From CAYUHJ01 sp964444365 (GTDB lineage: Bacteria > Planctomycetota > Planctomycetia > Gemmatales > Gemmataceae), in the NCBI GenBank assembly GCA_964444365.1, contig CAYUHJ010000278.1, forward strand, positions 1 to 7,330: a stretch of 7,330 bases of DNA. The letters run 5' to 3'. Shown here piece after piece: positions 1 through 6,474 of the stretch. A program made the translations under genes and the position numbers. Position 1 is the stretch's first letter, and each line of letters starts with the position of its first letter. The notes beneath the pieces are model-generated. The model made no database searches and was not told the DNA's origin. It saw only the letters and a program-made list of their open reading frames with translations.

Positions 1-56
1 GTCTTCCCCTCACCCGGCCTGACGGCCACCCTCTCCCCCAAGGGGAGAGGGTCAGA
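1..56 (+). repeat. REP-like palindromic unit A
   Basis: First of three related units. It begins with the arm CTTCCCCTCACCC (3-15). Next comes a small GGCC/GGCC hairpin (16-19 with 24-27, loop TGAC), then a 10-bp perfect hairpin with arms CCCTCTCCCC (29-38) and GGGGAGAGGG (42-51) and a 3-nt loop. It ends with GTCAGA. It matches unit C at all but about three alignment positions, one of them a 1-nt gap. The unit may extend to the left beyond the window. Short G/C-rich palindromes of this kind are typical of bacterial intergenic REP-type elements. No coding potential is seen, and whether it is mobilised by a RAYT transposase cannot be judged here. Confidence 0.8.
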
Positions 57-60
57 CGAT

Positions 61-110
61 CTTTCCCCCCTCTCCCCTTGGGGGAGAGGGGTTGGGGGTG
101 AGGGGAAGGC
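61..110 (-). repeat. REP-like palindromic unit B, inverted and shortened
   Basis: Read on the minus strand this is a diverged copy of units A and C. It has the same CTTCCCCTCACCC arm (96-108 on the plus strand as GGGTGAGGGGAAG) and an 11-bp perfect hairpin (67-77 with 81-91, loop TTG). It lacks the small GGCC/GGCC hairpin and has a short CCAA segment there instead. It lies 4 bp from unit A in opposite orientation. The 13-bp outer arms 3-15 and 96-108 are perfectly complementary, so the A-B pair could fold into one large cruciform or RNA structure, like the paired REPs of BIMEs. It may also act as a 3' structure for a gene to the left of the window (inference). Confidence 0.75.
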
Positions 111-162
111 TTCAAGAGTGAGGAGGCTTCTATCCTAACCGGTAAGCGTCTTTCCTCAGGAA
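111..162. other. non-repeat spacer between units B and C
   Basis: These 52 bases are the only non-repetitive sequence upstream of the barrel gene, so any promoter for it inside the window would have to lie here or within the repeats. A TATCCT hexamer (131-136) resembles a -10 box in four of six positions, but no convincing -35 sits at the right distance. A short TTCCT-C-AGGAA palindrome (152-162) abuts unit C. No gene or confident regulatory site is visible. Confidence 0.4.
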
Positions 163-217
163 GTCTTCCCCTCACCCGGCCTTCGGCCACCCTCTCCCCC
201 AGGGGGAGAGGGTCAGA
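163..217 (+). repeat. REP-like palindromic unit C
   Basis: Near-identical direct copy of unit A, with the same CTTCCCCTCACCC arm (165-177). The small GGCC/GGCC hairpin is kept (178-181 with 185-188), but its loop is TTC instead of TGAC. The main hairpin pairs CCCTCTCCCCC (190-200) with GGGGGAGAGGG (202-212), with the A201G change (relative to unit A) sitting at the loop/stem border. The shared sequence ends with GTCAGA at 217, directly before an ATG at 218 and 30 bp before the preferred start of the barrel gene. It therefore lies in or next to that gene's 5' leader. Confidence 0.8.
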
Positions 218-237
218 ATGGACTCTTTCTCAAGGAC

Positions 238-241
238 GGAG
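238..241 (+). promoter_or_regulatory. ribosome binding site for the BBP7 gene
   Basis: GGAG lies 6 nt before the ATG at 248, with an AAGGA (232-236) just upstream. This favours the start at 248 over the in-frame ATG at 218. The 218 start would add ten polar, charged residues in front of the signal peptide. The only SD-like sequence for 218 is the purine arm of repeat unit C. Confidence 0.6.
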
Positions 242-247
242 CGCACC

Positions 248-1384
248 ATGCGGAACGGATTCCTCGCCCTCGCGGCCGTGATGGCCGCCACCGGCTTCGC
301 CGCCGCCCAGACCCCGTGCGAATCCTGCGATTCCGGGCCGCGCGTCTACGGCTCCGCGGACTACCTGCTGTTCTGGACCAAGGACGCGCCGACCGCGCTG
401 CCGCTGCTGTCCTCCGGGACGGCCGCGTCGCAGGGCGTGGTCGGCGTGCCCGGAACGACAGTCCTGTTCGGCGGGTCGCCATTCGACCTCGGCACGTTCA
501 ACGGCCTCCGGGTTACGGCCGGCGTGGCGAACGTCTGGGGCCGCGTCGGGTTCGAGGGGAGCGGCTTCCTGCTCGAACGGCAGAGCGTCGGCGTCGTGGC
601 GTCGGCGAACGCGTTCGACCGCGCGAACGTGCTCGCTCGGCCGGTCTACAATCCCAGCACCGGCCTGCCGAGCAGCACCGGCGTCCACTTCATGACGAAC
701 GTCCCCGTGACCGGGTACAACGCCACGGTGTCGTCGCAGTTGTGGGGCGCGGAGGCGAACGGCACCTACACCCTGACCGACGCCCCGGAGCGGAACGTGC
801 GAGTGCTCGCCGGCTTCCGCTACCTCGACCTCGACGAGTCGATCAAGGACCGCACGATCATCCAGGCCATCGAGACGTTCGGCAACTTCGTCCCCGGTAC
901 GGTCGTCGACTCCGTCTCCGAGTTCCGCGGCCGGTCGCAGTTCTACGGGGCGCAAGTGGGCCTGGACGGGGACTGGACGTTCGGCCGGGTCGCGCTGAAC
1001 CTGCGGGCGAAGCTCGCGGCGGGCGTGAGCCACGACCTCGTGTCCGTCGGGGCCAATCAGGTCCAGTACTACCCGAACGGGACGCAGGTCGTGTCCGCGG
1101 ACTCGGTCACGGCCCGCACGTCGAACCTGAGTTCCACGACGAAAGACGTGTTCGCCGTCGTCCCGGAACTCGGCGGCAACGTCGGGTACGACTTGACGGA
1201 CCACCTCCGGCTGCGGGTCGGGTTTCAGGTGCTGTACTGGTCCGCGGTCGTCCGGCCGGGGGAGCAGATCGACCCGTACATCAACCTGAACCGCAGTGGG
1301 CCGCCGATCCGCCCGATCCCGCTGTTCAACCAGTCCGGGTACTGGGCGCACGGCGTGAACTTCGGGGCGACCTGGAAGTTCTGA
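248..1384 (+). CDS. BBP7 family outer membrane beta-barrel protein
   Basis: Predicted 378-residue exported protein of the BBP7 (PF07585-type) family, found mainly in Planctomycetes and thought to form outer-membrane beta-barrels. The cargo or function is unknown. The start at 248 gives a clean Sec signal peptide: MRNGF, a hydrophobic Ala/Leu core, then a likely cut after AAA at residue 20, before QTPCESC. The mature protein opens with the family-like stretch YGSADYLLFWTKDAPTALPL. Many short segments of alternating polar and hydrophobic residues follow, separated by Gly/Asn turns, as in a beta-barrel. The chain ends with ATWKF; a C-terminal aromatic residue is the usual signal for barrel insertion. 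A CxxC pair lies just after the predicted cleavage site. Length is normal for the family and no frameshift is seen. An in-frame ATG at 218 is the alternative start. The macroglobulin gene follows 67 bp downstream on the same strand, so co-transcription is possible. Confidence 0.85.
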   Translation: MRNGFLALAAVMAATGFAAAQTPCESCDSGPRVYGSADYLLFWTKDAPTALPLLSSGTAASQGVVGVPGTTVLFGGSPFDLGTFNGLRVTAGVANVWGRVGFEGSGFLLERQSVGVVASANAFDRANVLARPVYNPSTGLPSSTGVHFMTNVPVTGYNATVSSQLWGAEANGTYTLTDAPERNVRVLAGFRYLDLDESIKDRTIIQAIETFGNFVPGTVVDSVSEFRGRSQFYGAQVGLDGDWTFGRVALNLRAKLAAGVSHDLVSVGANQVQYYPNGTQVVSADSVTARTSNLSSTTKDVFAVVPELGGNVGYDLTDHLRLRVGFQVLYWSAVVRPGEQIDPYINLNRSGPPIRPIPLFNQSGYWAHGVNFGATWKF

Positions 1385-1451
1385 GCCCGCCAACGCCCTC
1401 GCGCGATCGGCGTTACACCTGCGTGACCGCACCGCTCACGAGGTACGCCCC
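1385..1451 (+). other. BBP7-macroglobulin intergenic gap with ribosome binding site
   Basis: The gap is 67 bp. GAGG at 1440-1443 sits 8 nt before the ATG at 1452 and supports that start. Two weak inverted repeats are visible: AACGCC (1392-1397) with GGCGTT (1409-1414), and CGTGA (1422-1426) with TCACG (1436-1440). The right arm of the second touches the GAGG. Neither is followed by a T-run, so there is no strong terminator here and read-through from the barrel gene is plausible. No convincing promoter is seen. Confidence 0.5.
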
Positions 1452-4400
1452 ATGCGACGGATCGTCTCCCTCCCCCGCGCTCTGGCGGGGGTTTCGGCCG
1501 CCCTTTCGCTCGCCGCGCTCGCCGTGGTTCTGGCCGGCAACCGGGCCGAGCCGCCGGCCGCCGCCGAACCGGTGGCGAAGTCGCCGCCCGCGCCGCTGTT
1601 CGCCAAGACGGTGAAGGCCGAGAACCCCTCGGTACTGGTGCTGCTGCCGGACGCCCGGCACGTCCACGGCTGGATCGCCGGGGCGAAGAGCTTCGCCGGC
1701 AAGACGGTGACGGTCGCGGTCGGGGGGAAGGAATCGACCGTCGAAGTGCAGGCCGACAACACGTTCGCGTGGCCCCGGCCCGCCCCGGCCCCGGCGAAAG
1801 AGCCCGTGGAAGGAGTGCCGGACGAGAACGCGAAACTGCCGTCGGCGACCTTCACCCTCCCCACCGGCGACGGCCCGCCGTTGACCGCGAGCACGATCCT
1901 GACCGCGACATCGGACGCGCCGCAACGGTCCGTGTTCTTCGTCACCGACCGGTCCGCGTACCGCCCCGGCCACACGATGAAGTTCGCCGGGTACGTCCGC
2001 AAGCTGACCGACGCCGGCGAGTTCGAGCCGGTCGCGAACCAGGCGCTCACCGTCGATTTGGTCTCGGAAACGAAGCAGACCCGCGCCGCCCGGTTCAACC
2101 TCCAGACCGACGCCGCCGGGCGGATCACCGGGCAGTACACCTTCTCCGACGCGGACGCCCTCGACCACTACACCCTGGCGTGCGAGAACGCCCCGCAACT
2201 CGACCCCGAGGCCAAGCTCCAGGGCGAGATCACGGTCGGCTCCGCCCGCGTGCTGCTGGCCGAGTACCGCAAGTCCAAGGTCGCCCTCAGACTGCAGGGC
2301 GAGGTGAAGGCGGGCAAGCTGCGGCTCAGGTTCGAGGCCCGCGACTACCTCGACCGCCCCGTCCGCGGCGTCTCCGCGACGTTCCGGGCCGACGTCCAGC
2401 GCGAGGCCGACCGGCCCAAGGGAAAACTCGACCCCGAGAAGTTCGCCCACCCGCAAGGCTCGCCGCCGACGGTCGACGACCTGGACCGGTTGCCGGCAGA
2501 CGAGCGACTCCTGGCCACCGCGGCCGGGGTCACCGAGTCCACCTTCGGGAATCTGTTCACCACGGCCCTGGCCCACCGGGAAGGGCAAGTCGCCTTCCCC
2601 GCGTCCGGCCCCGGCGTCGTCGAACTCGACCTGAACCCGGACTGGCTGAAGGACCGCCACACCGTCACCGTCAGCGGGGTGCTGCTCGACGACACCGGCC
2701 GCGAGAACCGGGCGACGGTGACGATCCCGCTGAGCGCGGGCGAGCCCCGCGGGGTCCGCGCGACCACGCCCCGCGAACTGGTCGAAGTCGGGGAGAAGAT
2801 TCCCGTCGCGGTCGAACCGTTCGGTCTACTCAAGGGCGATACGCCGGCGGCGACCCTCGTCGTGCTCCAGCTCGACCGCAACGAGGCTGTGCCGACGTTC
2901 GTTCTCCCTCCCTCGCAGGACGCCGACGACGTTCAACCGGGTCGGCTCGCCCCGCTGGTGCCGGGCAAGAAATCGGCCGCCCAGGACAGGTGGCTCGAGG
3001 TCAGCCCGTTCGACCCGGTTAGGCGGAAGGTCGTCACCGTGGTTCCGGTCGTCAACGGCAAGGCGGAGCCGGTTCTGAAGAAACCGGGGGCGTACAAGCT
3101 CGTCGCCATCGCGAAACTCGCGGACGGGACCGAGTTCCAGGCGGAAACCGGCGTCGTGGTGCAGCCGGCGGCCAAACTCCCCGGCGTGATTCTGGCCCTG
3201 GATTCCCGCGAAATCGAGGCCGGCACCCGGCTACGCGGGATCGCCCACACGCGGTTCGCCGGGGCGAAACTGTTCCTCACCCTGCGGGATTCCACCGGCG
3301 TGCGGCTCGCGAAACCGCTGACCGCCGACGAGACCGGCGTCGCGCCGTTCGACTTCCCCCTGCCCGCGAACCTGCGGTACGGCTGTGCCGTCGGCGTCGA
3401 GTACCCCGAAACCGCGACAACGGTCCACACCGACCAGCGCGAACTCTTCGTCGTCCCCGCCGACCGCACCCTGACCGTCACTACGAAGGCACCGGAGGTG
3501 GTCGGGCCGGGGGCGGACGTGAAGCTCGACGTGAGCGTGAACCGTCAAGAGGAAGTCGATCTCATCGTGTCGGTCTACGACGAGTCGCTGCTCGGCGTCG
3601 CCGGCGACCTGTCCAAGAACGTCCGCGACTTCTACCTCGCCGACGCCCGCGGCCAGGGCTGGGCCGCCCGCGAGCACGCCGCCCGCCGGGTCGGGAACGT
3701 GACGGTTGCGGAACTCCTCGAACGGGCGAAGGCGATCATCAAGGAGAAGCCGGCGGACGGTAACATGACGCAATCCCTCAAAAGCCTCGTCCAGAACTAC
3801 GGGGAAGGCAACCTGGCCTGGAACGATGTGGTGCTCCTCACCCTCCTCGCCGGCCATGAGGTCATCGCGCCGGCCAGCTTCGGGATCGAAGACAATGCCT
3901 TGATTCGCGGTGTGGAGGGCCGGACCGCGCTGGCCGACTTGCTCCGGTGGCGGGGGCAAGGTCCCTTCCGGGAGGAAGCGGTGTTTGCCACGGCCGTCGG
4001 GAACGTCTTGCGCCTGAACCGCGGAGCGCCGCACTCCGACCCCTGGAGCGCCTACCGATTCGGGTACGGGCAGTTCGGATACTACGGAATCGGGGGGTTC
4101 GGCGGAGTCCTGGGATTCGCCGGCGGCGGCCGGTGGGGCAATCACGGGATCGCCGGGGGAGGCGGAGCCCTCGGCTCGCCGACCGCCGGCGGGCAGATGG
4201 GCATGTCCCACGGCTTCAACCGCGACCTCGGCGGATCGGGGGCACCGGGGGCGAACGGCCCCGCGCCGGGGCTCGGCGTCGGCAGCGAACTCGTTCGCCG
4301 GGACTTCGCCGACTCCGCGTTCTGGTCCGCGGCCGTTCGCACGGACAAGTCCGGGAAGGCGACGGTCAGCTTCAAGACGCCCGACTCGCTGACGAACTGG

Positions 4401-6413
4401 CGCGTCGTCGTCACCGCGATTTCACCGAAGATGCACGTCGGGTCCGGCGTCTCGAAGATCCGCTCGTCCCGGCCCGTCATGGTCTGGCCGATGCTGCCGC
4501 GGGCGTTCGTGGAAGGCGACAGCGTCCGCGTCTTCGGCACCGTCCACAACCTGACGGACCAGCCGCAAACCGTCCGCGTCCACCTGTCCGCCGAGAACGG
4601 CAAGGTCGAGTCGCGGCCGGAAGAAACCGTGACCGTCCCCGCGAACGGGAACGTGCCGGTGTACTGGACGTACAAGGCCGGCAAGGCGGGGTGGGCGGAC
4701 CTGCTCATGACCGCGAAGTCGGACGCGGGCTCCGACGCCTCGCTGAAGCGGTTGCCGGTCACGCGGTCGACGGTCGAGGAAACCCTGACCGCGTCCGGGC
4801 TCGCCAGGCAGGGGAAGTTGCAGTTCACGCTGCCGGACGGCGTCGACCCGTCGAAGGCGACCGTGACCGCGACCATCGCCCCGACGCTGGCCGCGGACAT
4901 GGCCGACACGCTGCCGTACCTCGTCGAGTACCCGCACGGCTGCGTCGAACAAACGATGAGCCGGTTCCTGCCGGCGATCCTCGTCGCCCAGATGTTGTCG
5001 AAGGTCGGCCACGGCTCGCCGGAACTGGAGAAGTCGTTGCCGCGCGTCGCGGACGCCGGGATGAAACGGCTGATCGAACTGCAACAGGAGGACGGCGGGT
5101 GGGGCTGGCAGGGCACGAGCCAGACCCACGAGATGATGACCCCCTACGCCCTGATGGGGCTGATCGAGGCGGAGAAGGCCGGGTACCCGTGCCCGAACCC
5201 GCACACGATCGACCGCGGCCTGAACAAGCTCGGCGAATTCCTGAGCATGATGCAGAGTGCGTGGCCGAACGAGAAAGGGGAGTGGCCGAAGGGCGAGAAT
5301 CGCGCGGGGAATCGAGTCAACGACGCGATGGTCATCCTGTCGGTGTTCTCCCGAAAACGGCCGGTCGGTGAGGAATGGTGGAAGCGGATCGAGCAGGCGG
5401 CGGCGAACGAGCGGCTGTCCGACTACGGCCACGCCCTGGCCCTGGAAGTCGCGGTCCGCGGGGAGAAAAAAGACCTCGCGACGAAGCTGGCCGACGAACT
5501 GCACAAGCGAGCCCGGAAGGCCGGCGACCGCGTGCTGTGGAAGACCGGCGGGTTCACCCGCTGGGCCGACAACACCGTCGAAGTCACCGCCGCCGTGATG
5601 AAGGCCCTCGTCGCCCACAACCCGAAGGACGCCCTCATCCCCGGCATCCTGGCGTACTTCCACGCCACGAAGCGCGACAACCGCTGGGACTCCACCAAGG
5701 ACACCGCGGTCGCGCTGTACGCCCTGTGCGACTACGTCGCCGCCACGAACGTCGGCCCGACCGCGACGGGGAAACTGTCCCTGTCGCTGAACGACGCCGG
5801 GCCGGTCGAGACGACCCTCGGCGGGGTGAAGTCGAAGTCCGTGAGGCTCTCGGAAAAGGGGCTGAAGGCCGGCGAGAACACGATCGCCGTGACCTGCCCG
5901 GACACCGCGGAGGGGGCACTCGTTCGCGTCGCGGTCCGGTTCACCCGCGCCGCCGGGGACGACATGCCCGCCCGCGACCACGGCGTCAGTGTCAAGCGGA
6001 CGCTCAGCGTCCGGGACGAGAAGGGGGCGTGGAAACACCTCGCGAGCGGGGCGACCGTGCCGACCGGCAGCTACGTCCGCGTCCGGGTGGAGGTGAAGCC
6101 GACCGACGAGCGGGTGCTGGACTTCACGCTCGTCGAGAGCCCGAAGCCGGCGTGCGGCGAGACGATCCCGGCCGACGACCGGCGGTTCCAGGCCAGTGTC
6201 CTGCGGGACGAGTACGTCCTGCGGGAAGACCGGGAGTCGTCGACGAACTTCCACTACGAGCACGTGGATTCGGCCACGGCGGACTACGTCTTCCTCACCG
6301 AGTTCGCCGGCGAGTACCGCCTGCCGCCGGCCCGCGTCGAGCGGATGTACCGGCCCACGAGCGGCGGCCACTCGGACACGTTCGTGCTGAAGGTCGCCGC
6401 GCCGGCGAAGTGA
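1452..6413 (+). CDS. alpha-2-macroglobulin family protein (thioester type)
   Basis: A 1653-residue bacterial alpha-2-macroglobulin, a family that traps proteases: cleavage of a bait region exposes a thioester that binds the attacker covalently. Domains, by inspection: hydrophobic signal or anchor segment (about 9-28); an N-terminal beta domain (about 55-110); a Pro/Ala linker; MG2 with TDRSAYRPG (165-173); MG3-MG5 beta domains, the first starting near AEYRKSKV; MG6 with VYDES (708-712); an unassigned insert (about 748-862); a Gly-rich bait-like stretch (871-944); the A2M domain around DFADSAFW and SFKTPDSLTNWRV; a thioester domain with YPHGCVEQ (Cys1164, Gln1167) and DGGWGW (1214-1219); and a C-terminal bMG10-like domain (about 1500-1653) ending near ARVERMYRP. 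No lipobox Cys follows the hydrophobic segment, unlike the E. coli lipoprotein YfhM, so it is either secreted to the periplasm or N-terminally anchored. No pbpC, the common partner in proteobacteria, lies in the window. The family call is firm; the internal borders are approximate. Confidence 0.95.
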   Translation: MRRIVSLPRALAGVSAALSLAALAVVLAGNRAEPPAAAEPVAKSPPAPLFAKTVKAENPSVLVLLPDARHVHGWIAGAKSFAGKTVTVAVGGKESTVEVQADNTFAWPRPAPAPAKEPVEGVPDENAKLPSATFTLPTGDGPPLTASTILTATSDAPQRSVFFVTDRSAYRPGHTMKFAGYVRKLTDAGEFEPVANQALTVDLVSETKQTRAARFNLQTDAAGRITGQYTFSDADALDHYTLACENAPQLDPEAKLQGEITVGSARVLLAEYRKSKVALRLQGEVKAGKLRLRFEARDYLDRPVRGVSATFRADVQREADRPKGKLDPEKFAHPQGSPPTVDDLDRLPADERLLATAAGVTESTFGNLFTTALAHREGQVAFPASGPGVVELDLNPDWLKDRHTVTVSGVLLDDTGRENRATVTIPLSAGEPRGVRATTPRELVEVGEKIPVAVEPFGLLKGDTPAATLVVLQLDRNEAVPTFVLPPSQDADDVQPGRLAPLVPGKKSAAQDRWLEVSPFDPVRRKVVTVVPVVNGKAEPVLKKPGAYKLVAIAKLADGTEFQAETGVVVQPAAKLPGVILALDSREIEAGTRLRGIAHTRFAGAKLFLTLRDSTGVRLAKPLTADETGVAPFDFPLPANLRYGCAVGVEYPETATTVHTDQRELFVVPADRTLTVTTKAPEVVGPGADVKLDVSVNRQEEVDLIVSVYDESLLGVAGDLSKNVRDFYLADARGQGWAAREHAARRVGNVTVAELLERAKAIIKEKPADGNMTQSLKSLVQNYGEGNLAWNDVVLLTLLAGHEVIAPASFGIEDNALIRGVEGRTALADLLRWRGQGPFREEAVFATAVGNVLRLNRGAPHSDPWSAYRFGYGQFGYYGIGGFGGVLGFAGGGRWGNHGIAGGGGALGSPTAGGQMGMSHGFNRDLGGSGAPGANGPAPGLGVGSELVRRDFADSAFWSAAVRTDKSGKATVSFKTPDSLTNWRVVVTAISPKMHVGSGVSKIRSSRPVMVWPMLPRAFVEGDSVRVFGTVHNLTDQPQTVRVHLSAENGKVESRPEETVTVPANGNVPVYWTYKAGKAGWADLLMTAKSDAGSDASLKRLPVTRSTVEETLTASGLARQGKLQFTLPDGVDPSKATVTATIAPTLAADMADTLPYLVEYPHGCVEQTMSRFLPAILVAQMLSKVGHGSPELEKSLPRVADAGMKRLIELQQEDGGWGWQGTSQTHEMMTPYALMGLIEAEKAGYPCPNPHTIDRGLNKLGEFLSMMQSAWPNEKGEWPKGENRAGNRVNDAMVILSVFSRKRPVGEEWWKRIEQAAANERLSDYGHALALEVAVRGEKKDLATKLADELHKRARKAGDRVLWKTGGFTRWADNTVEVTAAVMKALVAHNPKDALIPGILAYFHATKRDNRWDSTKDTAVALYALCDYVAATNVGPTATGKLSLSLNDAGPVETTLGGVKSKSVRLSEKGLKAGENTIAVTCPDTAEGALVRVAVRFTRAAGDDMPARDHGVSVKRTLSVRDEKGAWKHLASGATVPTGSYVRVRVEVKPTDERVLDFTLVESPKPACGETIPADDRRFQASVLRDEYVLREDRESSTNFHYEHVDSATADYVFLTEFAGEYRLPPARVERMYRPTSGGHSDTFVLKVAAPAK
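3693..4037 (+). other. unassigned insert within macroglobulin (residues 748-862)
   Basis: This segment separates the first part of MG6 (VYDES) from the Gly-rich bait-like stretch. It looks helical rather than beta: AELLERAKAIIKEKP, then SLKSLVQNYG, then an apolar VVLLTLLAGHEV, and TALADLLRWRG. I do not recognise a domain family. Codon use is slightly looser than in the flanks, with more A/T-ending codons (GAA, CAA, AAA, AAT, ATT, GGT, TTT), which may mean weaker constraint or later insertion. It may be a lineage-specific arm beside the bait. The borders are estimates. Confidence 0.45.
4062..4283 (+). other. Gly/aromatic-rich bait-like region of macroglobulin (residues 871-944)
   Basis: A low-complexity stretch very rich in Gly, starting with FG/YG/GF pairs and becoming Gly/Ala/Pro/Ser-rich toward the end. 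It lies directly before the A2M domain, where the protease bait lies in this family. Scattered Phe, Tyr, Leu, Met and Arg residues give possible cleavage sites for several protease types. An imperfect internal duplication is present (4083-4130 and 4143-4193). The role as bait is inferred from position and predicted disorder. Confidence 0.55.
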
Positions 6414-6434
6414 GCCGAACGCCCCCTGCATCGC

Positions 6435-6464
6435 GCGTGCCCGGGGTACATCCCCCGGGCACGC
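6435..6464. terminator. hairpin terminator between convergent genes
   Basis: A perfect 12-bp stem (6435-6446 with 6453-6464, arms GCGTGCCCGGGG and CCCCGGGCACGC) encloses the 6-nt loop TACATC. On the plus strand it is followed by TTGTCATTGCTT, which is moderately T-rich; on the minus strand no T-run follows. It starts 22 bp after the macroglobulin stop and lies 11 bp beyond the dehydrogenase stop, so it is well placed to end both transcripts. The weak T-tract makes the plus direction more likely to be a true intrinsic terminator. Confidence 0.75.
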
Positions 6465-6474
6465 TTGTCATTGC

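Noticed and set aside
131..136. TATCCT as a -10 promoter box for the BBP7 gene
   Set aside because: Only four of six bases match, and no plausible -35 sits 16-18 bp upstream; the expected place overlaps the end of repeat unit B.
1..217. Repeats as a CRISPR array
   Set aside because: There are only three units, one inverted, with unequal spacing (4 and 52 bp), and the repeats are long palindromes. No cas gene is present.
1392..1414. Inverted repeat after the BBP7 stop as an intrinsic terminator
   Set aside because: The stem is only 6 bp with an 11-nt loop and no T-run follows; this is too weak to call.
316..1614. 432-codon open frame on the plus strand overlapping the BBP7 gene
   Set aside because: It is an Arg/Pro-rich out-of-frame translation without family motifs or signal peptide, and it spans the intergenic gap and the start of the next gene.
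1413..2660. 415-codon minus-strand open frame opposite the first part of the macroglobulin gene
   Set aside because: Composition is typical of an antisense shadow; the plus-strand frame has clear MG2 motifs in the same place.
4422..6431. 669-codon open frame on the minus strand opposite the macroglobulin gene
   Set aside because: It is antisense to a confidently identified gene in high-GC DNA, is rich in Arg/Val/Gly/Pro with no recognisable motif, and is explained by GC3 bias removing stops in the opposite frame.
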